Shown here: positions 8,514 to 16,321 of the stretch, piece by piece
How the letters are laid out: every line of letters starts with the position of its first letter
How positions within the stretch are numbered: the first letter of the stretch is position 1
Assembly (NCBI GenBank): GCA_014647935.1
Contig: BMQD01000006.1
Coordinates: 307,469-371,468 of the forward strand
Length of the DNA: 64,000 nt
From: Planomonospora parontospora
GTDB lineage: Bacteria; Actinomycetota; Actinomycetes; Streptosporangiales; Streptosporangiaceae
Reading direction: 5' to 3'
Made by a program: the position numbers and the translations under genes
Notes under the pieces: model-generated
Databases searched by the model: none
What the model was told of the DNA's origin: nothing
The model's input: only the letters and a program-made list of their open reading frames with translations

Positions 8514-10289
8514 ATGCGCGTGTATCTCGGACTGGCGGCCAAGGACCCCAAGGCGGGCGTCCCCGATTCGGTGCTGCACACCGTCAGAGGCGCGATCGAC
8601 GCCGCGTTCCCGGTCCCGCCGGAGGTCATCAGGGCCCGCGAGTGGCACCGCCCCGGCGTCTCCCTGTTCGCCTGGACCAACGAGCCCGACGACTCCCGCC
8701 GCCCCGAGCTCCTGTTCACCGAGCCCGACCGGGTGACCGGCGTCAACGGCCACCTGGCCGAACCACGGGACGTCGAACGGCTCGCGCACGTTCCCGAGCT
8801 GCGCACCGACGCCGTCGGCGGGTGCTTCTCGGTGTTCCGGGCGGCCCCCGGCGAGCTCTCCGCGGCCACCGCGATCAACCGGGTCTGCCCGGTCTTCCAC
8901 GCCGAGACCCCCGATCTGCACGTGGTCGGCAGCCGTGCCCTCCTGGTCCACCTGGCCTGCGGCGGCGACCGGGTCGAGTGGGACGTGCCCGCGCTGCAGA
9001 CGATGATCCGCCAGGGCTTCTTCCTCTCCGACGAGACGCCCTACGCGGGGGTCTCCGCGCTGCCGCCGTCGTCGACGGTCACCGTCCGGGACGGCCGCCG
9101 TACGGTCGCCTCGGTCCCGCTCCCGGTGGCCGGGCCCGCGCCCGCCTCGGGCAGGCGGCGCAGGGCCCTCGTCGGGGAGCTGGCCGAGGCGCTGCTGGCG
9201 ACCGTGGCGCCGCTGCGCGAGGCGGGCGAGCCGGTGAACCTGGCGCTGACCGGCGGCCGGGACACCCGTGTGCTGGCGGCCCTGCTGCACGCCGCGAAGG
9301 TGCCGTTCCGGGCCACGACGAACGGGCTCGACGACCACCCGGACGTGGTCCTCGCCCGGCGGATCGCCCACGAGCTCGGAGTCGGGCACACCGTGATCCC
9401 GCCGGCCCGCGCCGAGAAGAAGGACGCGGTCCTGGTGGAGCACCCGCTGGCGCGGACCTACGAGACACTGCGCACCTGCGAGGGCATGACCTCGGCCTAC
9501 GAGTCGATCGTGACCTACCTGCCCTACAGTGCCAAGCCGACCATGTCGGGGCAGAGCGGTGAGACCCTGCGCGCCGGGAGCCTGCTGCTGCTCCAGAGCG
9601 ACCTGAGCGACAAGGCCCTGCGCAGGCGGATCGACACCACCTTCTTCGCCAAGGACGTCGCGCTCTTCACCGACGAGGCCAACGAGCACGCCCGCGCCCT
9701 CGCGAAGCCCTGGCAGGAGCGGCCGGACGCCATGGAGGCGCTCGACCACATGTACGTCTGGTACAAGGTCGGCCGCTGGCAGGCGAGCGCCCGGGCGGGC
9801 TCGCTGCGCCGGGGCGACCCGGTACGGCCGTTCCTCGACAACCGGGTGGTCCGGGCGGCGCTCGCCCTGGACCAGTCGTGGCGGCTCTCGGAGGAGGTCA
9901 TCCACGAGCTGATCGTGACGTTCGCACCCCGGCTGCGGCACGTGCCGATCGAGGGCAAGCCGTGGCGGTTCACCGAGGGCCGGAAGTACCGTCCGTGGCA
10001 GCGCAGGCCCGGGTTCCTGACCGCGCCGAAGACCGGGGGCGGCTGGAGCTGGCGGACCAGCCCGGGCGAGGCGCTCAGCGCCGTGCTCCGCGACCACGTC
10101 CTGGCCCACCTCGACCTGCTGGCCCCCATCGTCAGGCCCGACGAGGTCCGCAGGCTCTTCGCCGACCCGGTCGTGAAGAAGCCGGGTACGGCCTGGCACC
10201 TCTACACGGTCGCCACCATGCTGAGCGGCGCCTACCCGGGCAAGGAACCTGAAGGGCTGGAGCCGATCCGCGTTCCGATCCCGTCCTGA
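8514..10289 (+). CDS. Asparagine-synthase-like protein (AsnB-type C-terminal domain)
   Basis: The protein has 591 aa. The C-terminal half has the asparagine-synthetase nucleotide-binding layout. The pyrophosphate loop, canonically SGGxDS, appears as LTGGRDTR near residue 246, and MSGQSGETLRAG follows near residue 343. The N-terminal 200 residues resemble a degenerate class II glutaminase fold, but residue 2 is Arg. The catalytic Cys2 is missing, so ammonia release from glutamine is not expected. Relatives activate a carboxylate with ATP to form an amide or ester in surface-polymer or natural-product pathways. It stands alone, divergent from the vWA lipoprotein. No peptide precursor or transglutaminase-like partner is nearby, so a lasso-peptide role is not supported. 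Confidence 0.8.
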   Translation: MRVYLGLAAKDPKAGVPDSVLHTVRGAIDAAFPVPPEVIRAREWHRPGVSLFAWTNEPDDSRRPELLFTEPDRVTGVNGHLAEPRDVERLAHVPELRTDAVGGCFSVFRAAPGELSAATAINRVCPVFHAETPDLHVVGSRALLVHLACGGDRVEWDVPALQTMIRQGFFLSDETPYAGVSALPPSSTVTVRDGRRTVASVPLPVAGPAPASGRRRRALVGELAEALLATVAPLREAGEPVNLALTGGRDTRVLAALLHAAKVPFRATTNGLDDHPDVVLARRIAHELGVGHTVIPPARAEKKDAVLVEHPLARTYETLRTCEGMTSAYESIVTYLPYSAKPTMSGQSGETLRAGSLLLLQSDLSDKALRRRIDTTFFAKDVALFTDEANEHARALAKPWQERPDAMEALDHMYVWYKVGRWQASARAGSLRRGDPVRPFLDNRVVRAALALDQSWRLSEEVIHELIVTFAPRLRHVPIEGKPWRFTEGRKYRPWQRRPGFLTAPKTGGGWSWRTSPGEALSAVLRDHVLAHLDLLAPIVRPDEVRRLFADPVVKKPGTAWHLYTVATMLSGAYPGKEPEGLEPIRVPIPS

Positions 10290-10358
10290 GGTTCCGATCC
10301 CGTCCCGAGCACGGCGGGCCGCCCTCCTGGACGATCCCGTCCCGAGCACGGCGGGCCG
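10272..10358. repeat. Direct repeats spanning the stop codon of the asparagine-synthase-like gene
   Basis: A 19-bp unit beginning GTTCCGATCCCGTCC occurs at 10272 and 10291, duplicating the gene's last codons and stop. A 27-bp unit beginning CGATCCCGTCCCGAGCAC occurs at 10295 and 10332. The copies lead straight into the long inverted repeat at 10351. Confidence 0.85.
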
Positions 10359-10423
10359 TCTCCGACGGGGACGGGCCCACCGTACCGGGGACGGTGGGCC
10401 CGTCCCCGTCGGAGACGGCCCGC
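10351..10423. terminator. 33-bp perfect inverted repeat between convergent genes
   Basis: Left arm 10351-10383 and right arm 10391-10423 are exact complements around a 7-nt loop (ACCGGGG). It lies between the convergent asparagine-synthase-like and rhodanese genes and so can stop both transcripts. It is much longer than most terminators in this window and has no T-run. Confidence 0.85.
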
Positions 10424-10453
10424 CCGGCCGTACCCGGCCCGGCGGCCGAGAGG

Positions 10454-10933
10454 TCAGCAGGCGCAGGCGACGCCGGAGACCGGCGCGGTCAGCGGGTCGG
10501 CCGGGCGGCGGGAGACCCCGTCGGCGGTCTCGACCGGGAAGCCCTCCCGGGCCCAGTACTCGAAGCCGCCCAGCATTTCCTTGACCGGGTGGCCGAGCCG
10601 GGCGAACTCCAGGGCCGCGCGGGTGGCGCCGTTGCATCCGGGGCCCCAGCAGTAGGTGACCACGGTCGCCCCGGCGGGCACCACCTCGGCGGCGCGGGCG
10701 GCGATCTCGGCGGTGGGCAGGTGGACGGCCCCCTGGACGTGCCCCTGCTCCCAGCTCTCCAGGCTGCGGGAGTCGACCACGACGATGCCGGGCACGCCGG
10801 AGGCCAGGTCGGCGGCGACGTCGGACACGTCGGTCTCGAACGCCAGGCGCGCGGCGAAGTGGGCGAGGGCCGCGGCGTTCGCGGCGGCGGGGACCGCGGT
10901 GACTGCGGACGTGGGGAAGGTGACTGCGGACAT
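10454..10933 (-). CDS. Single-domain rhodanese (sulfurtransferase-like)
   Basis: With the ATG at 10933 the protein has 159 aa. It shows the rhodanese signatures VVVDSRSLESWEQGHVQGA and the active-site loop TYCWGPGCNGA, with the candidate catalytic Cys near residue 93. Such domains move sulfur as a Cys persulfide or act as sensors. The C-terminus ends in CAC, which adds possible thiol chemistry. A GTG eleven codons upstream (10966) would also keep the frame. Neither start has a clear Shine-Dalgarno. The gene is divergent from a GlxA-type regulator and shares its short promoter region, so control by that regulator is a reasonable inference. Confidence 0.85.
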   Translation of the reverse strand: MSAVTFPTSAVTAVPAAANAAALAHFAARLAFETDVSDVAADLASGVPGIVVVDSRSLESWEQGHVQGAVHLPTAEIAARAAEVVPAGATVVTYCWGPGCNGATRAALEFARLGHPVKEMLGGFEYWAREGFPVETADGVSRRPADPLTAPVSGVACAC

Positions 10934-11003
10934 GGGGAAATGGTGCCGCGTCCCGCACCGTGCCACCAGTGGCGTGAACGCCGTCCATCGCTAAGATCTC
11001 GCC

Positions 11004-11990
11004 ATGGTGCTTCCCCTCCCGTCCCCGGTCCCGCGCGGCGCGCGCCGCACCGTCTCCGTGCTGGCCTTCGACGGCATGGCCCCCTTCGAGCTGGGGTGCG
11101 TCGTGGAGATCTTCGGGCTCCCCCGGCCCGAGCTGGACGTGCCCTGGTACGAGCTGGCGGTCTGCGCGGAGAGTCCGGCGGACCTGCGGGTGGCGGGCGG
11201 GCTCACCATGCGGGCCCCGCACGGGCTGGAGGCGTTCGCCGCGGCGGACACGGTGATCGTCCCGGGGGTGCCGGACGTGCGGGGCGAGGTCTCCCCCGGC
11301 GTGGTGGCGGCCCTGCGGGCGGCGCGCGACCGGGGCGCGCGGGTCGTCTCGATCTGTTCGGGGGCGTTCGCGCTGGCCGCCGCCGGCCTGCTGGACGGGC
11401 GGGAGGCGACGACCCACTGGAGGTACGCCGAGCTGCTCCAGCGGAGGTTCCCCTCGGTCCGGGTGAACCCGGACGTGCTCTACGTGGACGGCGGCGACGT
11501 GCTGACCAGCGCGGGCAGCGCGGCCGGGCTGGACCTGCTGGTCCACCTCGTGCGCAGGGACCACGGCGCGGGCGTGGCCAACGCGGTCGCGCGCCGGCTG
11601 GTCATCCCGCCGCACCGGGACGGCGGGCAGGCCCAGTTCGTGCAGGCGGCGGTCGCCCCCGTGGAGGACGACGACGCGGTGGCCCGCGCGATGGACTGGG
11701 CCCTGAGCCACCTCTCCGGCCCCATCACGGTCGCCGACCTGGCCGAGGCCGCACGCGTGTCGCCGCGCACCTTCATCAGGCGCTTCGGCCGCCAGACCGG
11801 GACCAGCCCGCTGCGCTGGGTCGTCTCCCAGCGGATCGCGGCCAGCCTGCCCCTGCTGGAGTCCACCTCCGTCCCGGTCGAGGAGGTCGCCGCCGCGGTC
11901 GGCTTCGACAGCCCGGTCACCTTCCGCCACCACTTCACCCGGGCGATGCGCACCTCACCGTCGGCCTACCGCCGCGCCTTCGGCGCCTGA
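11004..11990 (+). CDS. GlxA-type transcriptional regulator: DJ-1/PfpI domain plus AraC helix-turn-helix
   Basis: The 328-aa protein has an N-terminal DJ-1/PfpI-like domain, residues 12-200. It contains the nucleophile-elbow motif VVSICSGAFALAAAG, with Cys near residue 118, and EATTHWRYAE. A C-terminal AraC/XylS pair of helix-turn-helix motifs follows, residues 230-328 (ADLAEAARVSPRTFIRRF, then EEVAAAVGFDSPVTFRHHF). Family members sense a small molecule through the amidotransferase-like fold and bind promoters. It is transcribed away from the rhodanese gene over a gap of about 70 bp. The 3' end overlaps the convergent MerR gene by 36 bp, so no terminator separates them. Confidence 0.92.
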   Translation: MVLPLPSPVPRGARRTVSVLAFDGMAPFELGCVVEIFGLPRPELDVPWYELAVCAESPADLRVAGGLTMRAPHGLEAFAAADTVIVPGVPDVRGEVSPGVVAALRAARDRGARVVSICSGAFALAAAGLLDGREATTHWRYAELLQRRFPSVRVNPDVLYVDGGDVLTSAGSAAGLDLLVHLVRRDHGAGVANAVARRLVIPPHRDGGQAQFVQAAVAPVEDDDAVARAMDWALSHLSGPITVADLAEAARVSPRTFIRRFGRQTGTSPLRWVVSQRIAASLPLLESTSVPVEEVAAAVGFDSPVTFRHHFTRAMRTSPSAYRRAFGA

Positions 11991-12434
11991 GGAGTCCGCG
12001 GCGACCGGCCGGCCGGTCGAAGCCCGGGGCGTCCGGACCCGGTCGGCCCCGAGCATCCGCTGAAACTCCGGGCACTCGAAGAAGTCCTCCGCCGGGCACT
12101 CCATCACGTGCCCGATCATCTCCATGGACGAGCGGATGCGCTCCATCCGGAGCGCGAGGGCGGCCCGGTGCCGCGCGAGGACCTCGCGTCTGCCCGCGCC
12201 GTCGCCCGCGGCCAGCAGGTCGCGGATCTGCTCCAGTGAGGCCCCCGCCTCCTTGGCCCGCACGATCAGCGCGACCCGGGCGTCGTCCTGCGGGCCGTAG
12301 CGGCGGCGGCCGTTGCCTTGCCGCGCCGGACTGAGCAGGCCCACCGCCTCCCAGTGGCGCAGGACGTGCGCGGCCAGGCCGTACCGGGCCGCCAGCTCGC
12401 CGATCTCGACCGTCTCTCCGGAGCTTGACTTCAT
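11955..12434 (-). CDS. MerR-family transcriptional regulator
   Basis: The protein has 159 aa from the ATG at 12434. The winged-helix N-terminus reads VEIGELAARYGLAAHVLRHW, then SPARQGNGRRRYGPQDDARV. A coiled-coil dimerisation helix follows, then a C-terminal part with Cys (MECPAEDFFECPEFQ), which could bind an effector or metal. The start codon overlaps the palindrome at 12432-12449. That palindrome lies in the 19-bp spacer of the divergent promoter, the classic arrangement by which MerR proteins untwist DNA and activate the facing gene while repressing themselves. The ORF extends further upstream, but that part is antisense to the methyltransferase and not real. Confidence 0.9.
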   Translation of the reverse strand: MKSSSGETVEIGELAARYGLAAHVLRHWEAVGLLSPARQGNGRRRYGPQDDARVALIVRAKEAGASLEQIRDLLAAGDGAGRREVLARHRAALALRMERIRSSMEMIGHVMECPAEDFFECPEFQRMLGADRVRTPRASTGRPVAADSSGAEGAAVGRR

Positions 12435-12455
12435 GTTCACATGAACATGCAGGGT
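12425..12455 (+). promoter_or_regulatory. MerR-type operator/promoter with 19-bp spacer
   Basis: TTGACT at 12425-12430 is the -35. The 19-bp spacer 12431-12449 contains the inverted repeat CATGTTC, ACAT, GAACATG. The -10 position (12450-12455) reads CAGGGT, which is poor, as expected of a promoter needing MerR activation. It drives the methyltransferase gene, and the dyad overlaps the start codon of the merR-type gene on the other strand. Confidence 0.75.
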
Positions 12456-12492
12456 GGGACCGGAAGTCAACCCCGAGAGGAAGTGTTCTCCG

Positions 12493-13047
12493 ATGTCCAC
12501 CTTCGAAGGCCGGGACGCCGAGCGGTACGACCGGCGGGCGGGCCGCCTGAACCGCTCCCTGTTCCGCAGGATCTGCCGGGACGTCGCCGCCGCCGTGCCC
12601 CGGGACGGCGCCGTCCTCGACGCGGGGACCGGCTCCGGCCACCTGCTCCTCGAACTCGCCCGGCTCCGCCCGGACCTCCGGCTGACCGGCGTGGACCTGT
12701 CGGGGGACATGATCTCGATCGGCCGCCGCCGGGTGCGCGAGGCCGGGCTGGAGGACCGGATCGCCCTGGAGGCGGCCGACGTCGCGGACCTGCCCTGCCC
12801 GGACGGCGGCTTCGACCTCGTCGTCTCGACGCTGAGCATGCACCACTGGGACCGGGTGGACCGCGCCGTGGCGGAGTTCGCCCGGGTGCTGAAGCCCGAG
12901 GGGGCCCTGTGGATCTACGACTTCCGGTTCGTCTCCGCCGGGAGGCTGGCGGAGGCCGTGCGGAGGGACTTCCCCGGCCGGCCGATGCGGCGCACCCTGG
13001 TCCGCGCGCTGCTGCCGTTCCCGCTCTTCGCCGGATACGCCGTCTGA
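12493..13047 (+). CDS. Class I SAM-dependent methyltransferase (MerR-controlled)
   Basis: This 184-aa protein has motif I VLDAGTGSGHLLLELA near residue 40 and the acidic motif II end TGVDLSGDMI. Motif III/IV is DLPCPDGGFDLVVSTLSMHHW and the post-motif stretch is VLKPEGALWIYDF. It is compact for the family and the acceptor cannot be told from sequence. GAGAGGAAG lies about 10 bp upstream of the ATG at 12493. The upstream in-frame start at 12454 would fall at the expected transcription start and is unlikely. The MerR-type promoter suggests the enzyme is induced by a xenobiotic or stress signal and modifies that compound or its target. Confidence 0.88.
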   Translation: MSTFEGRDAERYDRRAGRLNRSLFRRICRDVAAAVPRDGAVLDAGTGSGHLLLELARLRPDLRLTGVDLSGDMISIGRRRVREAGLEDRIALEAADVADLPCPDGGFDLVVSTLSMHHWDRVDRAVAEFARVLKPEGALWIYDFRFVSAGRLAEAVRRDFPGRPMRRTLVRALLPFPLFAGYAV

Positions 13048-13117
13048 CCGCGGGACCGTGGCCGGGTCCCGGTTCCCGTCCGTGAACCGCTCCGGTGCCC
13101 GGGACGTCTCTGAAGGC

Positions 13118-14380
13118 ATGTACCGTCGCCTGTTCACCGCCCTGCTGGCCGTCGCCGCCCTCGCGGCGTGCGGCCCGCCCGGGTCCCGCCTGGTCACTGC
13201 GGAGGGAGTGGAGCGCAACCTCTACGCCGGACCGGGGCCGGGCCCGCCGGTGGCGAACCTGCGCCCCGGCCTGGCGGCGTTCGGCCACGCACTGTTCACC
13301 GCCGCCGCCGAGCCCGGCGTCAACACGGTGCTGTCCCCGCTGGGCATCGCGCACGCGTACGGCATGGCGCGGGCGGGCGCGGATCCCGCGACCGGGGCCG
13401 AGCTGGACGAGGTCTTCGGTTTCCCGTCTGAGGGGCCCCACGCGGCGTTCAACACGTTGTCGCGGGTGATCGCCACGACCGATGAGGCCCCTCCCCCGCC
13501 TGACCGGGACGCCCCGCGCGACGCTCAGGAGACCGGGGCGTCGCCGCCGGTCGTCAGGCTCGCCTCCGGGCTCTTCGTCCAGGACGGCCTGGACGTCGGG
13601 GCGGAGTTCCTGCACACGCTCGCCGCCGAGTACGGCACCGGCGCACACCAGGTGGACTTCTCCTCGGACGGCGCCGAGGCGATCAACGCCTGGGCCGAGG
13701 AGCAGACCGCCGGGCGGATCAAGAAGGTGTTCGACCGGCCGGACCCCCGCACCAGGCTGGTGATCGCGAACGCGCTCTATCTGAAGGCCGACTGGGCCGT
13801 CCCGTTCACCGCCCCGCCGGAGGAGGCCGCCGCCTTCACCCGCGCCGACGGCAGGGTGGTCCGCACGGACCTGATGCGGGTGGAGGCCGAGCTCCCCTAC
13901 GCCAGCGGACCGGGCTGGCAGGCCGTCGAGCTCGCCTACGCCGGGAGCGAGCTGGCCATGTGGGTCGTCCTGCCGGACGAGGGCGGCTCCGTCGGCGACC
14001 GGCTCGCCCCCGAGGCGCTCGCCGAGCTGGGCGGGCGGCTGGAGACGACCCGGGTCGGCGTCGCCCTGCCCCGATGGGACTTCTCCACCTCTCTGGACCT
14101 GAAGGAGCCGCTGGAGCGGCTCGGTCTGAGGAACACCGGCTACTCCGGCATCGCCGACGACCTCTTCCTGGACCGGGCGGCGCACACGGCGAACATCACC
14201 GTGGACGAGTGGGGTACCGAGGCCGCCGCCGTGACCGGCCTGGCGTTCCCCGCCGCCGCTCCGCCGCCCGCGGAGGCCGTCTTCCGCGCCGACCGGCCGT
14301 TCGCCTTCGCGATCGTCCACCGGCCGACGCTGGTCCCGCTCTTCCTGGGCCAGGTCACCGACCCGTCCGCGACCGGCTGA
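13118..14380 (+). CDS. Serpin-family protein with lipoprotein signal
   Basis: This 420-aa protein starts MYRRLFTALLAVAALAAC, a lipoprotein signal with lipobox LAAC. Serpin landmarks follow: a shutter-like NTVLSPLGIAHAYGMARAGA, YLKADWAVPF, and the hinge of the reactive-centre loop as DEWGTEAAAVTG near residue 362, then RPFAFAIVH and FLGQVTDP at the end. The loop downstream of the hinge (GLAFPAAAPPPAEA) should carry the scissile P1 residue, but which residue is P1 is uncertain. A membrane-anchored serpin would trap serine or cysteine proteases outside the cell. No protease gene adjoins it. The GTG- and ATG-led extension at 13058 is dropped because it precedes the signal peptide. Confidence 0.9.
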   Translation: MYRRLFTALLAVAALAACGPPGSRLVTAEGVERNLYAGPGPGPPVANLRPGLAAFGHALFTAAAEPGVNTVLSPLGIAHAYGMARAGADPATGAELDEVFGFPSEGPHAAFNTLSRVIATTDEAPPPPDRDAPRDAQETGASPPVVRLASGLFVQDGLDVGAEFLHTLAAEYGTGAHQVDFSSDGAEAINAWAEEQTAGRIKKVFDRPDPRTRLVIANALYLKADWAVPFTAPPEEAAAFTRADGRVVRTDLMRVEAELPYASGPGWQAVELAYAGSELAMWVVLPDEGGSVGDRLAPEALAELGGRLETTRVGVALPRWDFSTSLDLKEPLERLGLRNTGYSGIADDLFLDRAAHTANITVDEWGTEAAAVTGLAFPAAAPPPAEAVFRADRPFAFAIVHRPTLVPLFLGQVTDPSATG

Positions 14381-14417
14381 CCCGCCCGGTCACGACCGGC
14401 TGACCGACCCGTCCGCG
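14358..14417. repeat. 23-bp imperfect tandem repeat over the serpin stop codon
   Basis: GACCGGCTGA, which contains the serpin stop, recurs 23 bp later (14371 and 14394). ACCGACCCGTCCGCG recurs 46 bp later (14357 and 14403). The rest of the gap to the convergent gene (to 14530) holds a further degenerate repeat of GGCGGGCGCGGGC. I see no gene there. Confidence 0.7.
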
Positions 14418-14530
14418 GCCGGTCCACCGGCCCTGGCGGGATCCGGCCGGTCGTGCCGAGGCGACCGGTCATGACGGCGGGCGGGCGCGGGCAGGCCAGT
14501 CGGCGGGCGCGGGCGGACCGGTCGGCGGCG

Positions 14531-15364
14531 TCAGCCGCCGATGCTGAGCAGGCCCGCATCGACCACCCGGCGGCCGAAGGCCCTGGCCAGCTCGGCCAGG
14601 CGGGCGAGCTCGTCGTCGGAGAGCGCGGCGTAGGCGGGCAGGGCCAGTTCGTCGGTGCGGTCCTCGACGCGCTGCCGCAGGGCCCGTCCCTCCCGGGTGA
14701 GCTCGTCTCCGGCCAGCAGCCCGCGCTCGCGTAGCGACTCCTCCGCCGCCAGCCACTCCTCCGCGGGCCAGGCCCGGCTGACCTTCAGGAAGACCGTCGG
14801 CATGGTCCCGGTGGCGCCGTGCAGCACCAGGGCCTCCAGCGGCCCGATCCCCTCGGCGAGCAGGGCCGCGACGTGCCCGTCGCCGCGGAACTCGCGCAGC
14901 AGGGTCTGGGCGTGCCACAGCTCCAGCAGCGGATCGGACGGCCACGGCAACGTGGCGTGCGCGGCGAACAGCGCCCGGCCCTGGGGGTGCTCGCAGGCGC
15001 GCTCCGCGGCCCGCCTGGCCAGCGCGGTCGTCTCGGCGAGGCCGGGCACCTCGTGGACCCCGCCCCGGCGCAGCGCGGCGTCGGCGGCCTCGTAGCGCGC
15101 CTCGATCATCTGCGCCGGGGTCACGACGTCCCAGGCGGCCGGGAGCGCCTTGCGCACGAGCCCGGGGTGGAAGTTGTAGAAGGTCGCGATGACCAGCTCC
15201 GGCGAGGCGGCGCCGAACGCGGCCGAGCGGGAGGCGAAGTACCCCGCCTGGGCGTCGAGCCCCAGGGCGGCGTAGCGCTCGGCGGCCTCGGGGACGAAGT
15301 AGATCATCCCGTGGACGGGCTCCAGGCGGCGCCAGGACTGCCGGGCGAGCTGGACGTCGGTCAT
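14531..15364 (-). CDS. SCO6745/SalK-like conserved actinobacterial protein
   Basis: This 277-aa protein opens with WRRLEPVHGMIYFVPEAAERYAALGL and continues AGYFASRSAAFGAAS and ATFYNFHPGLVRKALP, the pattern I associate with the SCO6745 (SalK-like) family. No catalytic motif is known to me for that family. It is soluble, alpha-helical and Ala/Leu-rich, with a C-terminal part that looks like a DNA-binding or dimerisation helix set (ESLRERGLLAGDELTREGRALRQRVE). GGAGG is placed 6 bp before the ATG, so the start is secure. It converges with the serpin gene and is followed upstream by a methyltransferase gene on the same strand. Function is unknown. Confidence 0.7.
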   Translation of the reverse strand: MTDVQLARQSWRRLEPVHGMIYFVPEAAERYAALGLDAQAGYFASRSAAFGAASPELVIATFYNFHPGLVRKALPAAWDVVTPAQMIEARYEAADAALRRGGVHEVPGLAETTALARRAAERACEHPQGRALFAAHATLPWPSDPLLELWHAQTLLREFRGDGHVAALLAEGIGPLEALVLHGATGTMPTVFLKVSRAWPAEEWLAAEESLRERGLLAGDELTREGRALRQRVEDRTDELALPAYAALSDDELARLAELARAFGRRVVDAGLLSIGG

Positions 15365-15472
15365 CGTGCCTCCAGGAGTCGGCGGAGCAGGCCGTTCCGG
15401 CCGGGGTCACACGGGCACACCCCTGGACCGACCGGCCGGTATGCAGAACCTATTCCTACTCGCCGGTAACCG

Positions 15473-16213
15473 TCAACGGCGGCGCAGCACGAAGACGCCC
15501 CATCCGAGGTAACGCCTGCCGTACTCGACGTGGGAACGGCGGGCCCGCTCCAGGAACCCGCGCATCTCCGCGGCGTCGGGATCCTCGGGGTTGGCGCGGA
15601 GCCAGTCGCTCATCGTCCACCACTGGCTCGCCGCGTAGCGGTCCCAGCTGTCGCCGTCGGCCAGGACCATCTCCAGCACCTCCGTCCCGGCCGCCTCGAA
15701 GCGGTCGAACGTCCCGGTCAGCGAGGTGAAGTCGTCCGGCCCGAAGCCGAACGCCTCGTGCGCCCCCGCGGGCGGCTCCTCGGTCCAGTACGGCTCGCCG
15801 ACGAGGAGGATCCCGTCCTCCGCGAGCGCGGGGAGCATGAGCTTGACCGTGCCCTCCAGGCCTCCCCCGATCCAGGTCGCCCCCAGGCACGACACGACGT
15901 CGTAGGAGCCCGGCTCGGCCCGGTAGGCGCCGGCGTCCCCCCGCTCGAACCGCACCCGGCCGGCCACCCCGAGCTCCACCGCCCGTTCGTGCGCCGCGTC
16001 CAGGAAGACCTCGCTGATGTCGACGCCCGTGCCCTCGATCCCGTGCTCCAGGGACCAGCTGCAGAGCATCTCGCCCTTTCCGCAGCACAGGTCGAGCAGG
16101 CGCATGCCGTGGCGGAGCCGGGCGACCCTGCCGAGCAGCGCCAGCTTCTCCTCGGTGAACGGGTTCAGGACGCGGTGACCGCCCTCGGCGATCTCGTGGA
16201 AGCGAAGTGACAT
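15473..16213 (-). CDS. SAM-dependent methyltransferase
   Basis: The 246-aa protein begins MSLRFHEIAEGGHRVLNPF. Motif I is LLDLCCGKGEM near residue 38, followed by GTGVDISEVFL, then GDAGAYRAEPGSYDVVSCLG and LLVGEPYWTEEPP. The small-molecule or protein acceptor is unknown. Starts at 16222 and 16261 are also in frame. I favour 16213, where the family-like sequence begins. It is separated by about 110 bp from the SalK-like gene on the same strand. Its upstream neighbour, the diacylglycerol-kinase-like gene, is also on this strand. Confidence 0.82.
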   Translation of the reverse strand: MSLRFHEIAEGGHRVLNPFTEEKLALLGRVARLRHGMRLLDLCCGKGEMLCSWSLEHGIEGTGVDISEVFLDAAHERAVELGVAGRVRFERGDAGAYRAEPGSYDVVSCLGATWIGGGLEGTVKLMLPALAEDGILLVGEPYWTEEPPAGAHEAFGFGPDDFTSLTGTFDRFEAAGTEVLEMVLADGDSWDRYAASQWWTMSDWLRANPEDPDAAEMRGFLERARRSHVEYGRRYLGWGVFVLRRR

Positions 16214-16321
16214 GCCCGCCATGCTGCCCGCTCGCGTCGCCGGGTCCAACCGGTTATCCACCGCCCGGCGCGTCCCCGCCCGGCACGCGGAGCCGGAGGA
16301 CGGCCCGGCCGCGGACCGCGG

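Noticed and set aside
8514-10289. Lasso-peptide cyclase cluster
   Set aside because: No precursor peptide, PqqD-like recognition protein or transglutaminase-like protease lies nearby.
8448-11933. A 1161-aa minus-strand open frame
   Set aside because: It is the antisense of the asparagine-synthase-like and GlxA-type genes, and overlaps the rhodanese in another frame.
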